63,589 nucleotides of DNA. Origin: Oscillospiraceae bacterium. Lineage in GTDB: Bacteria; Bacillota; Clostridia; Oscillospirales; CAG-382. A model generated the notes under the pieces. It did not search any database, had not been told where the DNA came from, and was given only the letters and a program-made list of their open reading frames with translations. The position numbers were made by a program, and so were the translations under genes. The first letter of the stretch is position 1. Each line of letters begins with the position of its first letter. Below are positions 43,869 through 53,094 of the stretch, piece after piece. The stretch lies in the NCBI GenBank assembly GCA_015065165.1, contig SVQU01000010.1, positions 1-63,589 of the forward strand, written 5' to 3'.

Positions 43869-45380
43869 TTACACCATTTCTTTAGTGTCGGTTTTATCGT
43901 CCTTTTTATTAACCTTTTTCGTATTTTTTGCTGTTTTATTATTTTTCTTGGTTTTTTTGGATTTTTTGCTGACCTTCATAGCGAAAGCAACTATTGCGGC
44001 AACAATATACAAGCCGATGATAACCAAAATTACGATAAAAACGGTTTTCATAACAGGGCCGAACAAAAAGCCTTCCACTTCGGCAAAGAAATTTTTTACC
44101 GTATCAAGGGAAACGCCGTCTTTAACCACGGCATCCACCTGAGCAAGAACAATATCGTCGCAGGTATAAGTGATAACACCCACGCGCTGTCCCTTTTCGA
44201 TAGGCGCTCTGACAGTATCGTACTTTTCGCCGTTGAAATCCTTTTTATATACGATAGATTCGTCATAAGTCAACACTGCTTTTATATTCTTTTTGGAGGA
44301 TTTAAGAATAAGGCTTTCCACCGTTTCGGCGGGGACAATCATAACGTGGTCGGAGGTGTTGCCCAAATCAACGTGAAGCTCGTCGATTATGCCGTCCTTT
44401 GCCGCAACCGAAACCAATTCGAAGGAATTTCTTGTCCATTTAATAAGCTTATTCATATCGTCATAGGCGTTGTTACCTATTTCGAAATAATAATCGACCT
44501 TTTCGGTTTCGGGGTCGCGGTTGATCACCATACCGCTGGCGCACATTACAACGAAAATATAAGCCTTGCCGTCCTTTTCGGTGGCGGCTATCAGACAGTA
44601 ATTGCCGTTTATATCCAGTTGACCCGCGATAATACCGATTGCGTTGGAATTTTTATATCCCGAAACGTTTTTTGTGGTTTTAAGATAATTTTTGCTGTGA
44701 ACCGTCGCCTTGTTGTTAAAGGTGAAATATTCCACGTTGGAAAGGGTTACAAGGTCGTTATATCCATAAAATGCCGCCGATATAAGGGCAACCTCACGGG
44801 GGGTGGAATATTGGTTGGGGTGGTTATGTCCCGTAGCGTTTTCGAAATGGGTGTTTTTCAAACCCAATGCCTCAACCTTTTTATTCATTTCCTCAACAAA
44901 GGTATTAACGTTGCCATTAAGGAATGCCATACCGAAATGCACCGCAAGTGCCGCCGCGGCATCGTTTGCGCCCGCAACCAATGTGGCGGAAAGTAAATCC
45001 TTGGCGGTGTAGCTTTCATCACCCTTAAAGCCCATTACAGGCACGCGGGCGTCCAGCACGTTACCCGCAAGGGAAACAGCCTCGTCGGTAACGGTAACCG
45101 TAACCTCGTCGGCAGAAAGATTTTTTTGCGAAAGCAGGTCGGAAACCACCATACAGGTAACAAGCTTTGTCGCCGTCGCAGGGGCAACCCTTTCGTCCAA
45201 ACGGTAGCTATATAAAAATCTGTTTTCATCAAGAGCATAAGCCGCAGCGGCGTTGCCCGAAATAAGCCCCGGATTGTCCGCAACCTCCTCAGCGGCAATT
45301 ACAGCCAAAGAGGCGGGGAGGCAAAAGGATAATATCAGCAGCAGGGCGATAAAAAAGGAAAGCCCGCGAATTGTTTTCAT
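43869..45380 (-). CDS. DD-carboxypeptidase (PBP5-like) homologue with altered catalytic motifs
   Basis: The fold is clearly peptidase S11: signal peptide to about 31, DENRFLYSYRLDERVAPAT, NPNQYSTPREVALI and a C-terminal domain, followed by a membrane helix and a Lys/Asp-rich cytoplasmic tail. But the three active-site motifs are changed: SxxK is TATK (69-72), SxN is GAN (137-139), and KTG is IAG (251-253). The three positions in the DNA read cleanly, with no frameshift. Such a protein would not be expected to form an acyl-enzyme. It may be a scaffold or regulator of cell-wall enzymes. ATG at 45380 follows AAGGAG by 8 bases. Confidence 0.85.
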   Translation of the reverse strand: MKTIRGLSFFIALLLILSFCLPASLAVIAAEEVADNPGLISGNAAAAYALDENRFLYSYRLDERVAPATATKLVTCMVVSDLLSQKNLSADEVTVTVTDEAVSLAGNVLDARVPVMGFKGDESYTAKDLLSATLVAGANDAAAALAVHFGMAFLNGNVNTFVEEMNKKVEALGLKNTHFENATGHNHPNQYSTPREVALISAAFYGYNDLVTLSNVEYFTFNNKATVHSKNYLKTTKNVSGYKNSNAIGIIAGQLDINGNYCLIAATEKDGKAYIFVVMCASGMVINRDPETEKVDYYFEIGNNAYDDMNKLIKWTRNSFELVSVAAKDGIIDELHVDLGNTSDHVMIVPAETVESLILKSSKKNIKAVLTYDESIVYKKDFNGEKYDTVRAPIEKGQRVGVITYTCDDIVLAQVDAVVKDGVSLDTVKNFFAEVEGFLFGPVMKTVFIVILVIIGLYIVAAIVAFAMKVSKKSKKTKKNNKTAKNTKKVNKKDDKTDTKEMV

Positions 45381-45406
45381 AGTCATTCTCCTTGAATCAA
45401 TATGAA

Positions 45407-46342
45407 TTAAATTTGAAAAAGAACCGACCAGGCTTTTTCTGTATCAAGCGCTATTTGTTCTTTTAATTCATCTACAGAATTGAATTTCTGCTCGGGACGG
45501 ATAAATTCCACAAAGGATATTTCAGCGGTTTTGCCGTAGCAATCCCCCGAATAGTCAAAAATATGGGTTTCGCAAAGAGGTGTTGTACCGCCAACGGTGG
45601 GTTTTATGCCGAAATTGGCAACACCGCTGTAAACCTCACCCTCTAATTTTAAATAAACGGCATAAACACCGAATTTTGGTTTAACGAGAAAATCGGGGTA
45701 ATCCTGATTTATGGTAGGAAAGCCCAGCTTACCGCCCAACTGCGCGCCGCGCTTTATTTCCCCCGAAAAGGAGAAATATCTGCCCAAAAGGTTGGTAGCG
45801 GTCTTTACGTCCCCTTCGGAAATAAGGCTTCGTATCATTGATGAGCTTATGGGCGTTTCGCCGTAAAGCGCAACCTCGGGCACAGAAATTTCAACACCCT
45901 TTTGGGTTAAAAGCTCCTTTAAAAGCTCGACACTTCCCTTTCGGTCCTTACCGAAGCGGAAATCGTAACCGCAAATTATACTTTTTGCCCCAAGCTCGCC
46001 CAAAAGAAAATCCAGCGCGAAGGCTTCGGCTTCTATATCGCGGAAATCCGAAAATCTGCCCGACACAATTATGTCCACGCCCAGTTTTCTTAAAACGTAA
46101 GCCTTTTGCTTTTTATCGGCAAGCAAGGGCGCGGATTTTGGATTATCCTCTAGGTCAAAGCTGAAAACCACAGAAGGTACGCCCAAGCGTTTTGATTCGT
46201 CAACAAGCTTGGAAATAAGCCTGCGATGCCCTAAATGCACACCGTCGAAGCTACCGACAGCCACCGCACAGCCATTCGAAAGGGGGGCTGCTTTATTATT
46301 CAAATATGTTATATCAGAAGATAATAAAAATTTTTCATTCAT
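45407..46342 (-). CDS. ribF: Bifunctional riboflavin kinase/FMN adenylyltransferase
   Basis: RibF makes FMN and FAD from riboflavin. The N-terminal adenylyltransferase domain has VAVGSFDGVHLGH and ISSSMIRSL, and the C-terminal kinase domain has GKLGFPTIN and VKPKFGVYAV. ATG at 46342 is chosen for fit to the family start; no Shine-Dalgarno precedes it, because a promoter (-35 at 46375-46380, -10 at 46352-46357) leaves only about three leader bases. It may be translated from a leaderless message. Confidence 0.95.
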   Translation of the reverse strand: MNEKFLLSSDITYLNNKAAPLSNGCAVAVGSFDGVHLGHRRLISKLVDESKRLGVPSVVFSFDLEDNPKSAPLLADKKQKAYVLRKLGVDIIVSGRFSDFRDIEAEAFALDFLLGELGAKSIICGYDFRFGKDRKGSVELLKELLTQKGVEISVPEVALYGETPISSSMIRSLISEGDVKTATNLLGRYFSFSGEIKRGAQLGGKLGFPTINQDYPDFLVKPKFGVYAVYLKLEGEVYSGVANFGIKPTVGGTTPLCETHIFDYSGDCYGKTAEISFVEFIRPEQKFNSVDELKEQIALDTEKAWSVLFQI

Positions 46343-46351
46343 AATACTTAT

Positions 46352-46380
46352 ATAATACCCAAATATATCCTTTTTGTCAA
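46352..46380 (-). promoter_or_regulatory. Sigma-A promoter directly before ribF
   Basis: On the minus strand, TTGACA (46380-46375), 17 bases, TATTAT (46357-46352). The predicted start is near 46345 and the ATG is at 46342-46340. Confidence 0.8.
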
Positions 46381-46448
46381 CTTCCAACGGTATATTTTCG
46401 GAACAAATGACAACAATAATTATAAATTATTCAAGAAGGGTGTTATAT

Positions 46449-48539
46449 ATGGTTCAAGCCGAAAAAACTATGTTCGATTCGATTATCCTTGCGGGCGGTT
46501 TCGGTAAGCGTCTTTCTCCACTTACCGACACCACGCCCAAGCCTATGCTTCCCATTGCAAACGAAAGCGCGCTGTCGCGTAATTTAAAGCTTCTTCGCCA
46601 TTGCGGGTTTTCCAAAACCGCAATTACGGCGATGTATCTCCCCGAAAAGCTTAAGGGCATTGACAACGACCAAGGCGTTACCGAATTTTTCTATGAAGAA
46701 TCTCCCCTTGGCAGTGCGGGTGCGGTTGGGCAATTTAAAGACCGCGCCGAGGATTGTATTATCGTTATGTCGGGGGACGCTATTTGTAATTTTGATTTGA
46801 AGAAAGCAAAGGAAGAATTTTTGCAAAGCAATTGCGACGGCGGTATTTTGCTTTCGCGAACCAAGGATATGGGAGAATACGGCTCGGTTTGTGTTCACGA
46901 TGGGAAAATTACAGAGCTTTGCGAAAAGCCCTCGGCGAGAGACACCCTATCCGACCTTGTAAACACAGGTATATACTTTTTTAACAAAAAGGCTTTAAGC
47001 CTTATTCCCGAAAACCAATTTTTCGATTTTGCCAAGGATTTGTTCCCCGAAATGCTTCGCAGAGGTATGCCTATTGCGGGAATTGAGCCGTTGGGAATGT
47101 GGTTTGATATCGGTTCCTTTGGGGATTATCACAAATGTAATTTATGGATGTCCAAGGGCGAAAGCTGTATCGGCAACCACGTTTCTATTCACCCGTCCGC
47201 CAAAATCGATTGCGCCGTGGTGTTTGACAATTGTACCATCGGCGACAGTATTTTGCGCGGTTGCATTGTGGCGGAAAACGTTGTTATCGGTAACGATTGC
47301 CTAATCCCCTCGGGTTGCGTTATCGGCGCATTTGCCGAGCTTATGGACGGCACAGTGCTTTCACCGGGCAGTATTGTTCAGCCCAAGGAAACTATAAAAA
47401 GCAAATCCTTTGCCGATTGGTTTCCCAAGCCCAAGCAACAGTTGGTTTTGGATGACGATTGTATTATCGCCGAGGATAATGACGAGGGGTATTTCGTTCG
47501 TCTTGGGCGGCTTCTCGGCGGAAACGGAACCGTTGTTGCCTTTGCGGAAGGAAGCGGGGTTACGCTTCAGCAAGCATGCGAGCTTGCTTGCGGTGCGGCA
47601 AAAACGGGAAGCTCCTGCACGGTGATTTCGGGCGGTAACGCGGCTTTGGCAGCCTTTGCGGCAAAGGAATATGACAGCAAAACCGCCTTTATATACAAAA
47701 GCGGAGACAAAACGCAAATAAGGCTTTTCTCGGAAAACGGTATGCCCTTTTCAAGAGAACAGCTTAGGGTTCTTTCGGCTAAAACCCCAACCGATTCCAA
47801 AATAACAGGCAGTGTTTATCTTCTTCCCCACGGAGTTTTAATTAAAAAATATCTTGCCCACATCCGCAAAAACTGTAATTTGCCACGAAGTATCACCTTT
47901 ATTTCAAGCGGTGAAAACAGATTTTCAAGGGAAATTGCCGAGGAATTGGGGATTTTACAGGACGGTAAATTGAAGTTCGGCATAACGCCCGACGGAGAAA
48001 AAGCATTTGCCGTATTGCAGGACGGCAAAGAGATTCCCTATTGGCAGTTACTTGCCATTTGCTGTATTGAAAGCGGAAGGGACGAAATCGTTCTGCCCCG
48101 AGATACGCCCGATATGGTGGAAAGAATTTTAAACCGCAATTCGGTAAAAACCAAATTCTACGGCGACAGCGATTCGGAGGAGCGCAAAAGCGCGGCGGGA
48201 GAATTTTTACACCGCGACGGGATTATTCTTGCCCTTACCGCCGCCGAGCTGGCAGAAAAAAAGGGTGTTGATTTAGCCGCCCTTGCCGAGAAAATCCCGC
48301 CTTTTTCGGTGATGACAAGAGCGATTTATGCCGACAGGGACAATATGTATTCGGTTATTGCAAAATTAAGAGAAGAGCATTTCGGAAACAGAACCGCAGG
48401 GTTTGATTTCGGATACGGCAGAGTCAGCGTTTACCCCAGCGCATCGGGAAGATTCCGTTTGGTTGCCGAGGCGGTGGATGCCGAAACCGCAGAGGAAATT
48501 TCTTTAAAGGCTATTGATTTGTTGGATAAAAGCAAATAG
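46449..48539 (+). CDS. Sugar-1-phosphate nucleotidyltransferase fused to degenerate phosphohexomutase
   Basis: The 696-residue protein starts with a nucleotidyltransferase (GGFGKRLSPLTDTTPKPMLP, then SGDAICNFDL and the sugar-binding EKPS), followed by left-handed beta-helix repeats (about 265-330, with IHPSAKIDCAVVFDNC). The C-terminal third (about 365-690) keeps phosphohexomutase folds (LGRLLGGNGTVVAFAEGSG and IRLFSENG) but lacks the catalytic TASHNP and the DGDxDR metal loop. Fusions of guanylyltransferase and mutase are known in archaea, cyanobacteria and Clostridia, so this may be a mannose- or glucose-1-phosphate transferase with an inactive partner domain. ATG at 46449 is preferred over an upstream in-frame ATG because AAGGGTG is 6 bases before it. 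Confidence 0.87.
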   Translation: MVQAEKTMFDSIILAGGFGKRLSPLTDTTPKPMLPIANESALSRNLKLLRHCGFSKTAITAMYLPEKLKGIDNDQGVTEFFYEESPLGSAGAVGQFKDRAEDCIIVMSGDAICNFDLKKAKEEFLQSNCDGGILLSRTKDMGEYGSVCVHDGKITELCEKPSARDTLSDLVNTGIYFFNKKALSLIPENQFFDFAKDLFPEMLRRGMPIAGIEPLGMWFDIGSFGDYHKCNLWMSKGESCIGNHVSIHPSAKIDCAVVFDNCTIGDSILRGCIVAENVVIGNDCLIPSGCVIGAFAELMDGTVLSPGSIVQPKETIKSKSFADWFPKPKQQLVLDDDCIIAEDNDEGYFVRLGRLLGGNGTVVAFAEGSGVTLQQACELACGAAKTGSSCTVISGGNAALAAFAAKEYDSKTAFIYKSGDKTQIRLFSENGMPFSREQLRVLSAKTPTDSKITGSVYLLPHGVLIKKYLAHIRKNCNLPRSITFISSGENRFSREIAEELGILQDGKLKFGITPDGEKAFAVLQDGKEIPYWQLLAICCIESGRDEIVLPRDTPDMVERILNRNSVKTKFYGDSDSEERKSAAGEFLHRDGIILALTAAELAEKKGVDLAALAEKIPPFSVMTRAIYADRDNMYSVIAKLREEHFGNRTAGFDFGYGRVSVYPSASGRFRLVAEAVDAETAEEISLKAIDLLDKSK

Positions 48540-48541
48540 AA

Positions 48542-48575
48542 AAAAGGTGGTGCAAAAAACCTGCATCACCTTTTA
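48542..48575. terminator. Bidirectional terminator
   Basis: AAAAGGTGGTGCA and TGCATCACCTTTT with one G-T wobble, loop AAAAACC. It separates convergent genes. Confidence 0.85.
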
Positions 48576-48578
48576 AGT

Positions 48579-49490
48579 TTATTCGGTTATTTCGGATTTT
48601 ACTTCGGATTGGGATTGACTTATTTCGGAAGAATCGGGTTGGGTATTATCGCTATCACCCTTTTCGGCGTTAAGGCTAACCCATATAACAGGTCTTACGG
48701 CGACTATATCATAATCCACCGCAAAGCCCAAATCCTTAATTGCGCCGTTGAAATAAACGTATTGCGCTTCGCTGTCCTTCGACCACAGGGCAATTCCGCT
48801 TTCGCGAAGCCACCACCAAGCGCTTTCCCCCGAAACGTATGCGCCGTTATTAACTGCATAATCGGTAGCGGAGGTTATGCGCCAGGAATCGTATTCGTAG
48901 TATTTCTTGGCATCCTCGGATGAAAGGATTGAAACCTTATCCTGAAATTCAACCTGAGTTTCGGCAGATGAATCAACAGGGTCTACAAGCACGCCCTCGC
49001 CCTTGGGAATGATATTTGCCCGTTCGGTTTCGTCAAAGGCGGTGTTATAAAAATCACCGTTCAGCCAGGAACGAAGTGTGCTGTCCACCCAATTTACGTC
49101 TTCGCGTTTTTCGTTATAAGGCTTGCAATCCAAGCAAAAACGACTTATTAAAAACAGACCCTCGTCGTTTTTATCCAAAACCGACCACTCGATAGGCTCT
49201 GCCCCGTTTTCGGAATTATTGTCCTGCTCGTATTTACCGTACACCACCACGTCGCCGACGTTTGCTTCGGACATAAATTCCTTAACCTCTACAACGGGAG
49301 GAGGGGGCGGTTCTACGCTTGATTCTTCTTCAAAGGACTGCTCGCCTAAGGAATCCACGTGGGAGTTCTCGTTTAACGAGGGCGAAAACATATAAAACAA
49401 AAACAAACCCATTACCGCAAATGCCAACAGCAAAAGCAATATCGCCACAGCGATAGGAAACGGTTTAACTTCCTTGGTTTTCTTAGCCAT
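48579..49490 (-). CDS. DUF6273-type membrane-anchored protein
   Basis: A 303-residue protein with one membrane helix (about 12-34), a Ser/Glu/Pro linker, and an extracellular domain with VGDVVVYGKYEQ, IEWSVLDKNDEGLFLIS, WVDSTLRSWLNGDFY, WWWLRESG and AVRPVIWVSL. This is the DUF6273 pattern common in Clostridia; function is unknown. It ends in an S/Q/E-rich tail. Its start overlaps by one base the stop of the esterase gene, so both are on one mRNA. Confidence 0.83.
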   Translation of the reverse strand: MAKKTKEVKPFPIAVAILLLLLAFAVMGLFLFYMFSPSLNENSHVDSLGEQSFEEESSVEPPPPPVVEVKEFMSEANVGDVVVYGKYEQDNNSENGAEPIEWSVLDKNDEGLFLISRFCLDCKPYNEKREDVNWVDSTLRSWLNGDFYNTAFDETERANIIPKGEGVLVDPVDSSAETQVEFQDKVSILSSEDAKKYYEYDSWRITSATDYAVNNGAYVSGESAWWWLRESGIALWSKDSEAQYVYFNGAIKDLGFAVDYDIVAVRPVIWVSLNAEKGDSDNTQPDSSEISQSQSEVKSEITE

Positions 49491-50545
49491 TATTCTTCTC
49501 CGTTAAATTCAACGTCGGCAGGAATGGCGTTGCGCCAACCCGTTACCGAACGGATTTTTTTATAAAGCAATTTGGAAACGCGTATACTTGCGCGAACGTT
49601 GGGATGAGCCGCCGCGCCGTTTTCTGCAGGATTGCCCTCGATGCTTTCCATATAAAGAAAATGCAGTTTCTTATCGGTTTCGGACATTTCGCGGATAATT
49701 TCGCGGATAGTATCGGCAAAGCGCTGTGTCATTACACCGTAAGTCCAAATAATTTGCGCATCCTTATATCTTTCGCGTACCTTTTTCAAAAGGTCCTTTG
49801 CCGCAGGGATAAATTCCTCATCCTTCGCGTTGCCGCAGCAATCGTTTGTACCGATATTGATTACAACCACGTGAGGTTCCCAGCCGTCGTTACAAACACC
49901 GCCCAAACGGGTTTGACGGTTATAGTATTCGCCGGTTTTAACGTCTTCGTAATTGCCCTCGCAATTGCAAACGATACCTTTACCCGAAATGCATATATAT
50001 CTTGCATCCGCATCGCACTTTTCGGCGGTGAGGTAAGCGAAGGAATAACTGCTGTCCTGCTGATAGGTGTTATATGCTCTTTCCGTGTGGTCGGCAAGCA
50101 CGCCATAACCTGCTGTCATAGAATCGCCGATAAATTCGATACGGCGGGGGCTGTTAAAGGGAGGATTGTTCAGAGTTGCATCCTTACCCGAAAGAATTAT
50201 GCTTTCGAAAAGAATAGGATTGTCGCTTTCGGTAACCTTGATAACCTCTACCCTGTGGCGTTTATCCGCCAATCCCTCGATAATAAGCTTTTCTTTACCG
50301 TTAACCACGGCGAATCTTTGACGGCGGACACCGTCAACCACAACCTTAACGTAGCCGATCTCGTGGCAATCGTAACCGCCCAGAGAAATGATAAAGCCTG
50401 TGCCCGTAAATGCAAAGCCAAAGCCACTGTTACTCCAATCGAAGGCAAGGCAACCGTTTTGGACGGTATGACGGCCGCGTATGCGGATATTTCCGTTATC
50501 TGCAAGCTTTATGCAAGTATTTTCACAAATAATATTTCTGTCCAT
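49490..50545 (-). CDS. SGNH/GDSL esterase with CE2-like N-terminal domain
   Basis: A 351-residue protein. An N-terminal beta domain (residues 1-125, with FGFAFTGTGFIISLGG and VVVDG) precedes the SGNH hydrolase with the nucleophile in EFIGDSMTAGYG, the block III NIGTNDCCG and the catalytic His in AAHPN. This is the architecture of carbohydrate esterase family 2, which removes acetyl groups from glycans. There is no signal peptide with the chosen ATG (50545); an upstream in-frame extension is unlikely to be real. No Shine-Dalgarno is seen; TATAAT lies only three bases before the ATG. Confidence 0.82.
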   Translation of the reverse strand: MDRNIICENTCIKLADNGNIRIRGRHTVQNGCLAFDWSNSGFGFAFTGTGFIISLGGYDCHEIGYVKVVVDGVRRQRFAVVNGKEKLIIEGLADKRHRVEVIKVTESDNPILFESIILSGKDATLNNPPFNSPRRIEFIGDSMTAGYGVLADHTERAYNTYQQDSSYSFAYLTAEKCDADARYICISGKGIVCNCEGNYEDVKTGEYYNRQTRLGGVCNDGWEPHVVVINIGTNDCCGNAKDEEFIPAAKDLLKKVRERYKDAQIIWTYGVMTQRFADTIREIIREMSETDKKLHFLYMESIEGNPAENGAAAHPNVRASIRVSKLLYKKIRSVTGWRNAIPADVEFNGEE

Positions 50546-50616
50546 AAGATTATATATCCATTCTTTAATTATTACACATAGGAGGATATAGAAATTCTGT
50601 GAACTAAAATAAGATA

Positions 50617-53091
50617 TTATTTTAACTTTTTGTAAACTTCGCAAATGATAAGAGGGCAGGAGGACAGTGCAAGGGAGATAATCCATTCGGACAAGGTCAA
50701 GGCACAAACCCCGAAAAGGCTTGCCGCCGCAGGGATTAATATAACCGAAGATTGCATTGCAAAGCATACCACAGCCGCAAGCCACACAAAGGGGTTCTTT
50801 TTGGTTTGCTTGGAGAAAACACTTTTGTCGCTTCGCAGATTAAAGGAATGGAACAGCTGAGACACACCCAAAACTAAAAAGCACATTGTTCTGCCCACGT
50901 AAAAATTTCGAAGCTTTATGCCGATTACAAATGCAGAAACCGAAAGCGTGCCGATTAAAATTCCCTCGAAAAGTATTCGCAATACACGGGTTGATGAAAA
51001 CAAGGGCAAATCGGGCTTTACGGGGGGATGCTCCATAACACTGTCGGGTGTTTTTTCAAGTCCTAAGGCAATAGCAGGCAGAGAATCGGTGGTAAGATTT
51101 ACCCAAAGAAGCTGTATTGCCGAAAGCGGGTTTGGCAGCGAAGCGATTATGGAGAAAAACACCGTGAAAAGCTCGCCGATATTGCAGGACAGTAAAAAAT
51201 GTACCGAACGGCGGATATTCTCGTAAATACCTCTGCCCTCTCCCACCGCCGTTACCACTGTGGCAAAATTATCGTCGGTTAATATCATATCTGCCGATTC
51301 CTTTGCCACCTCGGTACCGCTTATACCCATAGCGCAACCGATATCAGCCTTTTTCAGTGCGGGCGCATCGTTAACTCCGTCTCCCGTCATAGCCACAACG
51401 TACCCCTTTGATTTTAACGCCGAAACGATTTTTAATTTAAAATTAGGGGTTACTCGGGCAAAAACGTTGCATTTTTCAAGAATTTTGCCAAACTGAGATG
51501 AATTCATATTTTCGGTTTCCTTTTCGGTTAAAACCATACCCTTTTCGTCGGTTATCCCTAGCTTTTTGGCAATAGCAAAGGCTGTGTCGGGGTGGTCGCC
51601 CGTTATCATAACCGTGCGTATGCCTGCCTTTTTGCAAAGCTTAACCGCCTCTGCCGCTTCGGGACGGGGCGGGTCCTCGATACCGCAAAGACCGATAAAT
51701 TGGAAGTTGGAATTTAAAGGATTATCGGGCAAAACCGCCGTTTCGTATTTGGCAAAGCACATTACCCGTAATGCATCGCAGGTCATTTGGGCGGTATTGG
51801 TTTTAATTTCCTCTTCACTACCACGGCAATATTTCATTATCACGTCGGGCGCGCCCTTTATGTAAACGGTATAGCCTCTTTCGGTTTTATTAACGGTGAG
51901 CATATATTTTTTCACCGAATCGAAGGGGATTTCCGAAACGCGGGGATAACGTTTTCTTATGTTTTCAGCATCACCCGAAAAGGCTGTCAGGGCAAGCTCG
52001 GTGGGTGAAGAATCGTTATTGCACAAGGCAAAGGCGGTTTTAAGTTGATTTTCATCGCCGTAAATTTTTGAAACCGTCATTTTGTTGCAGGTGAGAGTAC
52101 CCGTTTTGTCCGAGCATATTATTTGGGCGCAACCCAAGGTTTCAACAGCGGGAAGTCTTTTAACAACTGCACGGCGGCGCGCCAACGTTTGTACCCCCGA
52201 GGAAAGCACAACGGTTACGATTGCGGGCAGACCTTCGGGGATTGCCGCCACAGAAAGCGAAACCGAGGTCATAAACATTTCGCCAATTTCCATCCCCTTA
52301 AACAGCGAAAACAGGAAAATCAAAACGCATATACCGATTGTAACGTTGCCCAAAAGGGCGCTTAACCTTCCAAGACGCTTTTGCAAGGGTGTTTCCTCGT
52401 TAGATGCGGTTATCATCCCCGCAATTTCCCCCACGCAGGTATCCATACCCGTTTTCACCGCAAGGACGGTTGCCCTGCCTGAAATAACCGGCGCAGAGGT
52501 GAAAACCGAATTATATGCCTCGGATATAGGGCAGCCTTGGGTGGGAACAGCTTTAGAATCCTTATAAACCCCCGTGGATTCCCCTGTTAATGCAGATTCG
52601 TCCACCAAAAGCTCGTTGGAGCTTAAAAGTCTGCCGTCGCAGGGAACTATATCTCCCTTTTCAAGGAAAAACACGTCCCCCGCCACAAGAGCAGCCGATG
52701 GGATTCGCTTCTTTTCACCGTCCCTTAAAACGGTTATCTCGGGGGAGGTCATACGCTTTAAAGCCTCTAAAGCCTTTTCGGCACGGCTTTCCTGAATAAC
52801 GGCGATAAGCGAATTTACCACCACTATTATTAAAATTATTATGGGGTCGGCATAACCCTCGCCCGAAATATAAGAGGTGATAAATGAAACCGCCGCCGCA
52901 ATTAAAAGCACAATGGTCATTCTGTCGCAAAGACCTTTGAAAAAACGCTTTATAAATCCGTTTTTCTCGGCAGCTTTTAATTCGTTCGGTCCGTTTTTCT
53001 CAAATCGTAATTTCGCCTCTTTGGCGGTTAAGCCCTTTTCGTTTGTATCAAGGCTTGAAAACAGCTTGTTAAGGTCGTCGTGATACCACAT
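50617..53091 (-). CDS. Calcium-transporting P-type ATPase
   Basis: An 824-residue P2A-type (SERCA/PMCA-like) cation pump. Phosphorylation site CSDKTGTLT (Asp 328), actuator TGES, PEGL in IPEGLPAIVT, the MTGDGVNDAPALKKADIG hinge and NPLSAIQLLWVNLTTD of helix 6 are all there. Ca2+ is the most likely substrate from PEGL and the NxxxD pair; Mn2+ is possible. The next gene upstream on the strand, the AGCS symporter (53095), begins 3 bases before this one, so they are co-transcribed. Confidence 0.94.
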   Translation of the reverse strand: MWYHDDLNKLFSSLDTNEKGLTAKEAKLRFEKNGPNELKAAEKNGFIKRFFKGLCDRMTIVLLIAAAVSFITSYISGEGYADPIIILIIVVVNSLIAVIQESRAEKALEALKRMTSPEITVLRDGEKKRIPSAALVAGDVFFLEKGDIVPCDGRLLSSNELLVDESALTGESTGVYKDSKAVPTQGCPISEAYNSVFTSAPVISGRATVLAVKTGMDTCVGEIAGMITASNEETPLQKRLGRLSALLGNVTIGICVLIFLFSLFKGMEIGEMFMTSVSLSVAAIPEGLPAIVTVVLSSGVQTLARRRAVVKRLPAVETLGCAQIICSDKTGTLTCNKMTVSKIYGDENQLKTAFALCNNDSSPTELALTAFSGDAENIRKRYPRVSEIPFDSVKKYMLTVNKTERGYTVYIKGAPDVIMKYCRGSEEEIKTNTAQMTCDALRVMCFAKYETAVLPDNPLNSNFQFIGLCGIEDPPRPEAAEAVKLCKKAGIRTVMITGDHPDTAFAIAKKLGITDEKGMVLTEKETENMNSSQFGKILEKCNVFARVTPNFKLKIVSALKSKGYVVAMTGDGVNDAPALKKADIGCAMGISGTEVAKESADMILTDDNFATVVTAVGEGRGIYENIRRSVHFLLSCNIGELFTVFFSIIASLPNPLSAIQLLWVNLTTDSLPAIALGLEKTPDSVMEHPPVKPDLPLFSSTRVLRILFEGILIGTLSVSAFVIGIKLRNFYVGRTMCFLVLGVSQLFHSFNLRSDKSVFSKQTKKNPFVWLAAVVCFAMQSSVILIPAAASLFGVCALTLSEWIISLALSSCPLIICEVYKKLK

Positions 53092-53094
53092 TGA

